Shown piece by piece: positions 1-8,231 of a DNA stretch of 47,899 nucleotides (position 1 is the first letter of the stretch; the number at the start of each line of letters is the position of its first letter). This stretch comes from Massilia cavernae (GTDB lineage: Bacteria; Pseudomonadota; Gammaproteobacteria; Burkholderiales; Burkholderiaceae_D). The notes beneath the pieces are model-generated. The model did no database searches and was not told the origin of the DNA. It was given only the letters and a program-made list of their open reading frames with translations. Location of the stretch: contig NZ_QYUP01000002.1 in assembly GCF_003590855.1 (NCBI RefSeq), positions 1 to 47,899 on the forward strand, written 5' to 3'. Made by a program: the position numbers and the translations under genes.

Positions 1-2
1 GC

Positions 3-749
3 ATCCAGCTGGCGCGCGGCTACCTGCGGCGGCCCGACCTGACGGCGGAAAAATTTATCCCCGATCCGTTCGGCGCGCCCGGCAGTCGCTTGTACCGCAG
101 CGGCGACCTGGCCCGCTATCTGGCCGATGGCAATATCGAATTTCTGTCGCGCCTGGACCACCAGGTCAAGATCCGAGGCCTGCGCATCGAGCTGGGCGAG
201 ATCGAAGCGGCGCTGCTAGGCTGCGCCGGGGTACGCGCGGCCGTGGTCATGGCCGAGCCTGACGGCGCCGGCGCGCTGCGCCTGGTGGCCTACGTGGCCG
301 GACCGGAGCAGGGCGCCTTGAACCGCGCGACCCTGCAGGCGCAGTTGCTGGCCAGTTTGCCGGACTATATGGTGCCGGCCCTGTATGTCGCGCTGGAGGC
401 GCTGCCGCTCAACGCCAGCGGCAAGCTCGATCGTAAGGCGCTGGCCGCCGCACCTTCGGCCCCTGCTACGCCGGCCGCCGCAGCGCCCCTGGCCATCGGC
501 GGCGCGGCGGCGCACCCGCCCACGCTGCAGGCGACGCTGGAGATCCTGCACAGCGTCATGCCCGGCACCGCGCTGGCGCCGCAGGACGACCTGTTCGCCA
601 AGGGCCTGCATTCGATCGCCATGATGCGCTTTGTGGCCCAGTGCCGCGAACGCATGGGCGTCACCCTCAAGGTGCGCGACGTGTACAAGCTGTCGACGGC
701 ACACGCCATTGCCGAGGCGATCCAGGCGGCCAGGGCGGTGGCGCCATGA
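3..749 (+). CDS. NRPS, C-terminal part (end of adenylation domain + carrier domain), partial at left edge
   Basis: The reading frame is open from the window edge, so the N-terminus lies outside. The visible part begins in the C-terminal half of an adenylation domain. The A7 motif YRSGDLARYLADG, the A8 motif RLDHQVKIRGLRIELGEIEAAL (as RLDHQVK followed by RGLRIELGEIE) and the A10 motif NASGKLDRKAL can be read. An Ala/Pro-rich linker follows, then a carrier domain with DDLFAKGLHSI; the phosphopantetheine serine is the codon at 612. The GLHSI form departs from the usual GGHSL but keeps the serine. The specificity pocket lies upstream of the window, so no substrate can be read. The protein ends directly after the carrier with no thioesterase, so its thioester must pass to another protein. 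Its stop overlaps the next start (ATGA at 746-749), indicating translational coupling. Confidence 0.93.
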   Translation: MQLARGYLRRPDLTAEKFIPDPFGAPGSRLYRSGDLARYLADGNIEFLSRLDHQVKIRGLRIELGEIEAALLGCAGVRAAVVMAEPDGAGALRLVAYVAGPEQGALNRATLQAQLLASLPDYMVPALYVALEALPLNASGKLDRKALAAAPSAPATPAAAAPLAIGGAAAHPPTLQATLEILHSVMPGTALAPQDDLFAKGLHSIAMMRFVAQCRERMGVTLKVRDVYKLSTAHAIAEAIQAARAVAP

Positions 750-3379
750 GGGACGTGCTGAACTTGCCGCAAGCGCGCACTGGGCCGGCGCCCCACCTGA
801 GCGCGCCGAGCGCGCACGGCTGGTCGTTCTGGCGCGTGCTGGAATGCCGCACGGCCGGCTTCCCCGCGGCAGCCGTGCTGGGCTTTGCCGACCCCGACTG
901 CGCCGCTGCCGCCGACGCCCTGGTGCGCGCCCGGAGCGACGCGCTGGATGCCTGGAACGGCGTGCGCGCCGGCGTCAAGGCACGCATCAAGGCGCTGCTG
1001 GACGACGTGCGCCATGACCCGTCCGCCAGTGCCCGCCACCAGCAACTGCAGCAAGAGATTCTGGCGTTGCGCGCCGACGCCAAGGCCATCGACCGGCGCC
1101 AGTTCAGCGAGGCGTTTTGTGCGCGCACGCCACTTCAGACCGTGCAGGCGCTGCGCGCTGCCGAAGCGGGCCGGCAGCTGGCCGCCGCGCGCTACGACGC
1201 CAGCGTGGCCACCGCCCAGCAGCGCAGCCGCGACTGCGCCAGCGCGTTTGCCCGCACGCCGCGCTTTGCCGAGGCGGTGACCTGGCAAAATCCGCTGGCG
1301 GCCCACAGCGCCGTTGCGCTGCTGGCGGCGCCGTCCAGCGACGGCGCCGGGGCTACCCGCCTGCGCCGCAGCGAGCAGCTGGTCGCCATGTATGCGCAGC
1401 GCTACTGCACCAAGAACGACACGATCGGCTTTTTCGGCCCGGTGGGCTGGGCCACTCTTGGCGACCAGCCGGAGCCGATCCGCTTTCACTGCGAACCGCA
1501 CTTGCTGGCGCGCCGCAGCGTGTATTTCGAGGACTGGGCGATCCAGGCACTGGCCGCGCGGCTGTCGGCACGGCCCGCCCTGCGCCGGTGGTGCACCCCG
1601 CGGCGCATGCCGTATTTGCGCCTCGAAGGGGTGACCTTGCATCTGCAAACCGGCGCCGCCACGCGCCTGAGCCAGGAACAAGCGGCCGTGCTGGGCGCTT
1701 GCGACGGCCAGCTCACGGCCGCCGGGATCGCCGCTGCGCTGACGGCCAATCCCTTCCTCGACTTCGACAGCGCGGACGAGGTGTATGCCATCATGGAGGA
1801 GCTGGCCGCAAGCCAGCGCCTGGCCTGGGGCTTTGCCGTGTGCGCCAGCGACGCTTGGCCGGAACGCCATCTGCGCACCCAGCTGCAGGCCATCACCGAC
1901 GACGCACAGCGCCTGCCGGCAGTGGCCGCGCTCGATGCGCTGGAAGCGGCGCGCGCCGCTCTGGCCGCCGCGGCCGGCGACGCCCGCGCCGTGGCCCGCG
2001 CATCCGAGCAGCTGGGCGAGGTATTCGAACAGGTCTGCGGCCTGCCCTCGAACCGCCGCGCCGGCGAAACCTACGGCGCTCGTACGCTCGCCTACGAAGA
2101 CTGCCAACGCGCCATGAGCGTGCAGCTGGGCACGCAGCTGAGCGCACCGCTGCAGGCCGCGCTCGACCCGGTGCTGGCCAGCGCGCGCTGGTTCTGCTAC
2201 CAGCTGGCGCAGGGCTTCGGGCTGGCTTTCGAGGCGATCTTCGACCGCCTCGCGCGCGCCGCCGGCGCGCTCGACTTCACCGCTTTCTGGGCCGACGCGC
2301 AGGTGCTTTTCTTCGGCAACGCGGCGTTCGATGCCAGCGCCATCCAGGCCCAGCTGTGGGCGCGCTGGGAAGCCATCCTGGCCGCGCCGGCGGGGGCGAC
2401 TTGCATCCAGCACGACAGCGCCGCCGTCATGGGCGCCATCGGCGCCGCTTTCGACGTGCCGCACTGCGGCTGGCGCGCCGCTTGCCACCAAAGCCCGGAC
2501 GTGATGATTGCCGCTGCCGACGTGGACGCCGTCACGCGCGGCGACTACCGCTTCGTGCTCGGCGAACTGCACTTGGGTCTGAACACGCTGATGAACCATT
2601 CCGCCGTCAACCAGTTCGACGAGCCTTGGCGCCTGCTGGCGATGCTGCGCGCCGATCGCGGCGCCCCACGCATCATGCCGTGCCTCTCGCGCGCCGGCAC
2701 GCAGCAGCCGATCCGGGTTCAGACCGTACTGGAACCCGGGGTCGACGTCGAGCTGTGTTTTTCGCACGACGCGCGCCCGCTCGATCCGGCCAGCGCGCTC
2801 GATATCGGCGAGCTGGTAGTGCAGCGGGTGCAGGGCGGCGCCGCTCTGGTGGTGCAAACGCGCGACGGCGCGCGCAGCTTCGACCTGCTGGACGTATTCG
2901 GCGAGCTGCTGTCCGGTTTCGCCGCCGACAAATTCCGGCTGCTGGCCCCCGCGTCGTACCGCCCGCGCATCGCCATCGACCGCCTGGTGGTGCAGCGCCA
3001 GGCCTGGCGCTTCAGCTGCGCCGAGCTGCCCTTCGTGGCCTGCAAAGGCAGCGCTGCCGCGTTTCTGGAGGCGCGCAGCTGGCGCCTGGAGCGACAGCTG
3101 CCGCGCTGGGTGTTCGTCAAGACGCCATGGGAGCAGAAGCCCTTTTATCTCGACTTCGATAGCCCCCTGTACGTGTGGATGCTGGCGCGCCAGGTCCGCA
3201 ACGCGCAGGACGGCGGGGTGGACCCAACGACCCTGATCGGCATGAGCGAAATGCTGCCGGCTCACAGCGAAGCCTGGCTGCCCGACGCCGATGGCCATAC
3301 CTACACCAGCGAGTTGCGTATCGTGGCGATCCATGCCGACGATGCGAACGCGTTCACCCATCGAGCAGGAATGCCATGA
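746..3379 (+). CDS. LanB-like 'lantibiotic dehydratase' family protein (glutamylation/aminoacyl-tRNA-dependent type), no elimination domain
   Basis: 877 aa from the ATG that overlaps the upstream NRPS stop; this coupling decides the start over an in-frame ATG upstream at 641. The segment KNDTIGFFGPVGW, about 220 residues in, matches the 'TRxTPFGLFAG'-like block of LanB N-terminal domains. The C-terminal YTSELRIVAI resembles the end of this domain in NRPS-associated 'lantibiotic dehydratase' proteins. I see no separate ~300-aa SpaB_C elimination domain after it, which resembles split dehydratases and the small LanB/PEARL enzymes. Known relatives use glutamyl-tRNA, or another aminoacyl-tRNA, to acylate Ser/Thr side chains or extend a peptide C-terminus. 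No lanthipeptide precursor or cyclase is visible nearby, so the role is inferred: aminoacyl-tRNA-dependent tailoring of a carrier-bound or released peptide. The stop overlaps the MFS start (ATGA). Confidence 0.8.
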   Translation: MRDVLNLPQARTGPAPHLSAPSAHGWSFWRVLECRTAGFPAAAVLGFADPDCAAAADALVRARSDALDAWNGVRAGVKARIKALLDDVRHDPSASARHQQLQQEILALRADAKAIDRRQFSEAFCARTPLQTVQALRAAEAGRQLAAARYDASVATAQQRSRDCASAFARTPRFAEAVTWQNPLAAHSAVALLAAPSSDGAGATRLRRSEQLVAMYAQRYCTKNDTIGFFGPVGWATLGDQPEPIRFHCEPHLLARRSVYFEDWAIQALAARLSARPALRRWCTPRRMPYLRLEGVTLHLQTGAATRLSQEQAAVLGACDGQLTAAGIAAALTANPFLDFDSADEVYAIMEELAASQRLAWGFAVCASDAWPERHLRTQLQAITDDAQRLPAVAALDALEAARAALAAAAGDARAVARASEQLGEVFEQVCGLPSNRRAGETYGARTLAYEDCQRAMSVQLGTQLSAPLQAALDPVLASARWFCYQLAQGFGLAFEAIFDRLARAAGALDFTAFWADAQVLFFGNAAFDASAIQAQLWARWEAILAAPAGATCIQHDSAAVMGAIGAAFDVPHCGWRAACHQSPDVMIAAADVDAVTRGDYRFVLGELHLGLNTLMNHSAVNQFDEPWRLLAMLRADRGAPRIMPCLSRAGTQQPIRVQTVLEPGVDVELCFSHDARPLDPASALDIGELVVQRVQGGAALVVQTRDGARSFDLLDVFGELLSGFAADKFRLLAPASYRPRIAIDRLVVQRQAWRFSCAELPFVACKGSAAAFLEARSWRLERQLPRWVFVKTPWEQKPFYLDFDSPLYVWMLARQVRNAQDGGVDPTTLIGMSEMLPAHSEAWLPDADGHTYTSELRIVAIHADDANAFTHRAGMP

Positions 3380-4746
3380 CCAAGCCAAACACGCACCAGA
3401 CGCCAGAGGCGCCAAACACCCCGAGCGCGCCATTGCCGCCGGCCGCGCTGCGCTTCATCGTCAGCCGCGGGGTCAGCAGCCTGGGCACCACGCTGACCAC
3501 GTTCGGCCTGAACGTCTGGGTGTTCCGCGAGACCGGGTCGTACGCGTGGTTCGCCTGGCTGGCCATCCTGGCGGCATTGCCCAGTTTGCTGTTCGCGCCG
3601 TTTGCCGGCGTGCTGGCAGACCGCTGGAATAAAAAGTCGCTGCTGCTGTCGTGCGACGTGGCCTCGATGCTGGCCATTTCGCTGGCCTTGCTGTGCCTGG
3701 GCGCCGGCAAGCTCAACCTGGCGGTGGTGGCACTGGTCACGCTGGTGCTGGCACTGGCATCGGAACTGCGCTGGTCGGCCCTGAGCGCGGCGATCTCGCT
3801 GGTGGTGCCGCGCGCCCATCTGGGCCGCATGAATAGCCTGCAGCAATCGTTCCGCGGCATCAGCGTCATGCTGGGGCCGGTGCTGGGCGCCGTGGGCCTG
3901 GATTACTTCGGGCTGGGCCCGCTGCTGGCGCTCGACGTGCTCAGCTACCTGATCGGCATCGTCGGGCTGCTGGGCGTGACCATCGCGGCCGCGCCGGCCG
4001 GCGCCGCGCCGGCCTACACCAGCTTCTGGCATGAACTGAGCTTCGGCTTTCGCTGGGTGTTCGCGCGCGCCGGCTTGCGCCGCCTGCTGCTGTTCTTCAT
4101 GGCGATCAATATCGGAGTGGCCGTGTTCAGCGTGACGTTCGCCCCGTATGTCCTGTCGTTCGCCTCCAGCCACGTGCTCGGCACCAGCCTGGGCCTGCAA
4201 GGCGCCGGCGGGGTGGCCGCCGGCATGCTGCTGGCGCGCTGGCGCATGCCCGTCAGCGACCAGAACGCGATCGTCTGGGGCGCGCTGGCCTTTGGCCTGT
4301 GCATGGTGGGCTGGGGCCTGTGGCGCGCGCCGTGGATGCTGGGCGGCGCTGCCTGCGCCCTCGGCGTGCTCACCACCGTCATCATGGCGTCCAGCCAGAC
4401 CGTGTGGCAGATGCACGTGCCGCCGGCCATTCAGGGCAAGGTGTTTGCCGTGCGCACCGTGCTCTCGTTCGGCCTGACGCCCCTGGCCATCCTGAGTTCC
4501 GTGCCGCTCGCCGGCACCGTGTTTGGCGCCCTGCTGGAGCGCTCCGGCATGCTGGCAGCGCTGTGGGGGCAGGGCGCCGGCGCGGCGATGGGCCTGATGG
4601 TATCGGCGCTGGGCCTTGGCGTGAGCTTGTGCGCCCTGGCGTTGCTGGCGGCCGGCGGCTTGCGGCTGGGGGCCGACAGCGGGGCCGATGCCGCATCGCC
4701 CGCCGCACCCGAACCGCAGCCTGCCAGCCGGCTGGCCGCCAAGTGA
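3376..4746 (+). CDS. MFS transporter (DHA3/EntS-like), probable product exporter
   Basis: 456 aa, starting at the ATG that overlaps the preceding stop (ATGA, 3376-3379); an upstream in-frame ATG at 3175 lies inside the LanB-like gene and is rejected. About twelve hydrophobic segments are visible. The loop between the second and third helices reads GVLADRWNKKS, the MFS motif-A pattern (G-x-x-x-D-R-x-x-x-[KR]). The N-terminus is short, Pro/Thr-rich and cytoplasmic; the C-terminal tail is Ala/Pro-rich. The protein lies in the inner membrane. Its place within the NRPS operon suggests export of the peptide or self-protection. Relatives include EntS-type siderophore exporters, but no siderophore ligand chemistry is evident here, so the substrate is open. 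Confidence 0.9.
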   Translation: MTKPNTHQTPEAPNTPSAPLPPAALRFIVSRGVSSLGTTLTTFGLNVWVFRETGSYAWFAWLAILAALPSLLFAPFAGVLADRWNKKSLLLSCDVASMLAISLALLCLGAGKLNLAVVALVTLVLALASELRWSALSAAISLVVPRAHLGRMNSLQQSFRGISVMLGPVLGAVGLDYFGLGPLLALDVLSYLIGIVGLLGVTIAAAPAGAAPAYTSFWHELSFGFRWVFARAGLRRLLLFFMAINIGVAVFSVTFAPYVLSFASSHVLGTSLGLQGAGGVAAGMLLARWRMPVSDQNAIVWGALAFGLCMVGWGLWRAPWMLGGAACALGVLTTVIMASSQTVWQMHVPPAIQGKVFAVRTVLSFGLTPLAILSSVPLAGTVFGALLERSGMLAALWGQGAGAAMGLMVSALGLGVSLCALALLAAGGLRLGADSGADAASPAAPEPQPASRLAAK

Positions 4747-4775
4747 GGCCCCTCGTGACCAATCCAGAGACAACC

Positions 4776-7700
4776 ATGACAGCAGCAATGACATCCGTTC
4801 CCCTGACCATCGCCCAGAATGGGCTGTGGTTCCTCAGCCAGGTCGACGAGCACACCAGCGCGTCCTACAACATGGTGTTCGCGTTCGAGTCGGCGCGCGC
4901 GCTCGACGCTGGGCTGATGCGCACGGCGCTGGCGCAGATGACGGCCCGGCACGAGGTGCTGCGCGCCGCTGTCCGGGCGCATGGGGGTATCGCTCAGCTG
5001 CAGGTGGCCGCGCCCGGCGCGGCGCTGGAGGTGCCGCTGTATTGCGTCTCCGGCAGCGTGCTTGAGGTGGCCCGGTCTGAGAGCGCGACGCCGCTCGACC
5101 TTGCGCGTCTGCCTTGCTACCGCGCGCTGCTGATCGAGGCGGGCGCCGGACAGCCCGGTGGCCTGGTGCTGTCGATCCCCCACCTGATCTTCGACGATGC
5201 TTCGGCCACTGCCTTCTTTGACGAACTGGCGCAGCGTTATTGCGCGCTGGCGCAGGACAGCTCTTTTCAGGCCGCGGCCGCCGGAGCGAGCTTGCACGAC
5301 ATCGTGCAGCGCGAGATGGCGTTCAGCGCCAGCCCCGCCGGACGCGCCGCCGTGTCAACGGTGGTGGCCCGCCTGCTCGGCATGCCCGACCGCCTGGCGT
5401 TGCCGCGCCGGCAAGCGGTCCGCGAATCGCTGCAGGCTTGCTCGGCTGCGAGCGCCAGCGTGATGCTGGCGCCGCAGGCGCTGGCGCAGGTGCACGCGCT
5501 GGCCCGGCGCATGCGCGTGACGCCGGCCGCCATGTATCTGGCCGCTTACCAAATCCTGCTGTCGCGTTACAGCGGCCAGAACGACTTCGGCATCGTCATG
5601 CCGGTGGCCAACCGGGGGGCGCCCGCCGTGCAGCACTGCCTGGCGTACCTGACCAACCTGTGTGTGGTGCGTGCCCATATCGATAACGCTCAAAGCGCCG
5701 GCGCGCTGGTGGCGTCGGTCCGCGACCAGTTGATGGATCTGCAGGACGAAAACGAAGTGCCATTCCCGCTCATCGCCAAGCAGTTGCGCCGCGCCGGGCA
5801 AGATGTGCGGGGGGCCCTGTCGCAGATCGGTTTTAGCTACCTGCGCAGCGGCCGGCATGGCTGGCAGTTTGGCGCCCACCACCTGCGCGTCGTCGAAGTG
5901 GCGCCGGCTTACCTGAAAAATGAATTCAAGCTCGACGTGCTGGAGTCGGAGCAGGGCGCGCGCTGCCTGTTCCTGTACGACCGCGACGGCTTCGAGCCGC
6001 CCCTGGTCGAACGCATGGCCGGCCATTACGTGGCGCTGCTGCAAGCGATCGCGGCCGATCCGGAGCGCCTGCTCAAGCACCTGCCGATGCTTGGCGCCGC
6101 CGAACAGGACCAGCTGCGCGCGTGGAGCGGCGCCGCCGTGCCCGCCGCCGACGGCGGCGGCGGCGTGCACCTGCTGTTCGAACAGCAGGCGGCGCGTACG
6201 CCGGGGGCGCGCGCGCTGCTGTGGGGCGCGCATTGCCTCAGTTACGGCGAACTTGACGCCCGCGCCAACCAATTGGCACATCACCTGCGCGCGCTGGGCG
6301 TGCTACCCGACACCCTGGTGGCGCTGTGCGTCGAACGCGGCCCCGAGATGGTGGTCGGCATGCTGGCCATCCTCAAGGCCGGCGCCGCCTATGTGCCGCT
6401 GGACCCGGACTATCCGCCCCAGCGCCTGGCCTACATGCTGGACGACTGCGCCGCCACCGTGCTGCTGACCGAGCAGCACCTGCAAGCGCGCCTGCCGCGA
6501 AGGCCGGCGCACACCGTGTGCCTGGACGCCGAGCGCGCCGCAATTGCCTGCCATCCGACTTACGCCACCGGTGTGGCCACGCTGGGGCAGCAGCTGGCCT
6601 ACTGCATCTACACGTCCGGTTCCACCGGCCAGCCCAAGGGCGCCGTCAATACCCACGCCGGGGTGGCCAACCTGCTGCACTGGTATCGGCATGGTTCGGC
6701 CGGCCTGGGCCGGGCCGATCGGGTCATGCTGGCCAGTTCGCTCAGCTTCGACCTGACCCAGAAGAACATCCTCGGCACCCTGGCCGCCGGCGCGACCCTG
6801 ATCATCCCGGACGGGCCAGCGTCCGACCCGGACAGCTTCCGGCGCGCGCTGCAACAGCACCAGCCGACCCACGTCAACTGCGCCCCGTCGGCCTGGCGCG
6901 CCTACGCCGCGGGCCTGACCAGCCATGGCGCGCTGCGCAGCGTGGTGCTGGGCGGCGAAGCCATCGACGCCGCGCTGGCGGCCGACTTGGCCGGCGCCGG
7001 CCTGGACCTGGTCAACTCCTACGGGCCAACCGAGTGCGCCGACGTAGCGCTGAGCTACCTGAACGCCGCCGCCGCGGCGCGCACCGACGTGCCGCTGGGC
7101 CGTCCCATCCCCGGCGTGCAGGTGTATATCGTCGACGGCGCCAACCAGCGCGTGCCGGCCGGCGTGGTTGGCGAAATCTGCATCGGCGGGGCAGGGGTGG
7201 CGCGCGGCTACTGGCGCCGTCCCGAGCTGACGGCCGAGCGCTTCGTGCCCGATCCGTTCGGCGCGCCCGGCAGCCGCATGTACCGCAGCGGCGACCTGGG
7301 GCGCTGGCTGGCCGATGGCAGCATTGCCTTTCTGGGGCGCCTGGACCATCAGGTCAAGCTGCGCGGCATGCGCATCGAGCCGGGCGAAATCGAAGCGGCG
7401 CTACTGCGCTGCCCCGGGGTGCGCCAAGCGCTGGTGATGGTACGTGAAGACCAGCCGGGCGAGCAAAAGCTGGTCGCCTACGTCACCCCGATCACGGGAG
7501 CCGGCGCGCCGCTGGAGCCGGCCGTCCTGCGCGCCCAGCTGGCCGACAGCCTGCCCGCCTACATGCTGCCCGGCGCATGGGTGGTACTGGACACGCTGCC
7601 GCTGAACCCCAACGGCAAGACCGACCGCGCCGCGTTGCCCGCGCCGGATGCAAGCCATCACGCCGCCGCGGTTACCTATGTGGCGCCGCGTAGCGCGCAG

Positions 7701-7991
7701 GAGCGGCGCGTGGCCGCCATCTGGGCCACGCTGCTCAAGCTGCCGCAAGTGGGCCTGCAGGATAACTTCTTCATGCTGGGCGGGCACTCGCTGCTGGCCG
7801 CCCAGGTGGTGGCGCAGGTGGAGGAACAACTGCGCGTGGCGGTGCCGATGCGTCTGCTGTTCGATGCGCCCACGCTGGCCGATTTTGCCCGCGCGCTCGA
7901 CACGCTCGCTGCGCAGCCGGCCAGCATCGCCCCCCTCGGCGGCCCCATTCAACGCCAGGCCCGCGGCCGGGCGACACAGCAATCTCACTAA
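4776..7991 (+). CDS. NRPS, one module: condensation-adenylation-carrier (C-A-T)
   Basis: 1,071 aa from ATG 4776. A GTG at 4755, seven codons upstream behind a GAGG, is an alternative start. The C domain (about 5-440) has PHLIFDD at residues 135-141 in place of HHxxxDG: the second His and the first Asp remain, the first His and the Gly are changed. The A domain (about 450-955) has YTSGSTGQPKG (A3, from residue 612), NSYGPTE (A5), YRSGDLGRWLADG (A7) and NGKTDR (A10). Aligning to PheA by eye, I read the pocket as D-L-K-N-V-G-S-D-V plus the A10 Lys; I do not assign a substrate. The carrier serine is residue 1005 in GGHSL. There is no epimerase or TE. Everything from the end of C to the start of the carrier is duplicated in the next NRPS. 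Confidence 0.95.
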   Translation: MTAAMTSVPLTIAQNGLWFLSQVDEHTSASYNMVFAFESARALDAGLMRTALAQMTARHEVLRAAVRAHGGIAQLQVAAPGAALEVPLYCVSGSVLEVARSESATPLDLARLPCYRALLIEAGAGQPGGLVLSIPHLIFDDASATAFFDELAQRYCALAQDSSFQAAAAGASLHDIVQREMAFSASPAGRAAVSTVVARLLGMPDRLALPRRQAVRESLQACSAASASVMLAPQALAQVHALARRMRVTPAAMYLAAYQILLSRYSGQNDFGIVMPVANRGAPAVQHCLAYLTNLCVVRAHIDNAQSAGALVASVRDQLMDLQDENEVPFPLIAKQLRRAGQDVRGALSQIGFSYLRSGRHGWQFGAHHLRVVEVAPAYLKNEFKLDVLESEQGARCLFLYDRDGFEPPLVERMAGHYVALLQAIAADPERLLKHLPMLGAAEQDQLRAWSGAAVPAADGGGGVHLLFEQQAARTPGARALLWGAHCLSYGELDARANQLAHHLRALGVLPDTLVALCVERGPEMVVGMLAILKAGAAYVPLDPDYPPQRLAYMLDDCAATVLLTEQHLQARLPRRPAHTVCLDAERAAIACHPTYATGVATLGQQLAYCIYTSGSTGQPKGAVNTHAGVANLLHWYRHGSAGLGRADRVMLASSLSFDLTQKNILGTLAAGATLIIPDGPASDPDSFRRALQQHQPTHVNCAPSAWRAYAAGLTSHGALRSVVLGGEAIDAALAADLAGAGLDLVNSYGPTECADVALSYLNAAAAARTDVPLGRPIPGVQVYIVDGANQRVPAGVVGEICIGGAGVARGYWRRPELTAERFVPDPFGAPGSRMYRSGDLGRWLADGSIAFLGRLDHQVKLRGMRIEPGEIEAALLRCPGVRQALVMVREDQPGEQKLVAYVTPITGAGAPLEPAVLRAQLADSLPAYMLPGAWVVLDTLPLNPNGKTDRAALPAPDASHHAAAVTYVAPRSAQERRVAAIWATLLKLPQVGLQDNFFMLGGHSLLAAQVVAQVEEQLRVAVPMRLLFDAPTLADFARALDTLAAQPASIAPLGGPIQRQARGRATQQSH
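6071..7772 (+). repeat. Long direct repeat copy 1: duplicated A domain with linkers
   Basis: This 1,702-bp tract matches 9548-11249 at a constant offset of 3,477 bp. The single difference I found is A at 6151 against G at 9628 (Asp versus Gly in a Gly-rich linker). The tract starts near the end of the C domain, covers the whole A domain and stops just before the carrier GGHSL motif, where the sequences diverge at once. The boundaries match a domain-swap or gene-conversion unit. Confidence 0.95.
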
Positions 7992-8009
7992 CCTTATCAA
8001 GGACCCATT

Positions 8010-8201
8010 ATGGACAACAGCGTTTTTATGGTCGTGATGAATCACGAAGAGCAGTACTCGATCTGGGCCGATGACAGCCCGCCGCCGGCCGGCTGGACGG
8101 CGCTTGGCGTCAAGGGCAGCAAGCAGGACTGCCTGGACTACATCCGCACGCACTGGGTCGACATGACGCCAGCGAGCCTGCGCCAGGCACTGGCAGGCTG
8201 A
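8010..8201 (+). CDS. MbtH-like protein
   Basis: 63 aa with a good ribosome site: AAGGA at 7999-8003, 6 nt before ATG. It shows the MbtH fold markers: NHEEQYSIW near the N-terminus, PPAGW in the middle, then CLDYIRTHW and DMTPASLR at the end. This is close to the usual ~70 aa. MbtH proteins bind the N-terminal subdomain of NRPS adenylation domains and support their folding and activity. It lies between the two NRPS genes, so the partners are probably the two nearly identical A domains flanking it and perhaps the A domain of the upstream partial protein. Spacing is 18 bp from the upstream stop and about 30 bp to the next gene. Confidence 0.95.
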   Translation: MDNSVFMVVMNHEEQYSIWADDSPPPAGWTALGVKGSKQDCLDYIRTHWVDMTPASLRQALAG

Positions 8202-8231
8202 CGCCACCCCGCAGCGACGATCTCATTGACA

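Noticed and set aside
365..3433. Long minus-strand ORF of about 1,000 codons opposite the LanB-like gene
   Set aside because: A shadow of GC-rich coding sequence: low-complexity Arg/Ala/Gly/His composition, no domain, and the + strand gene has clear family motifs and coupled start and stop.
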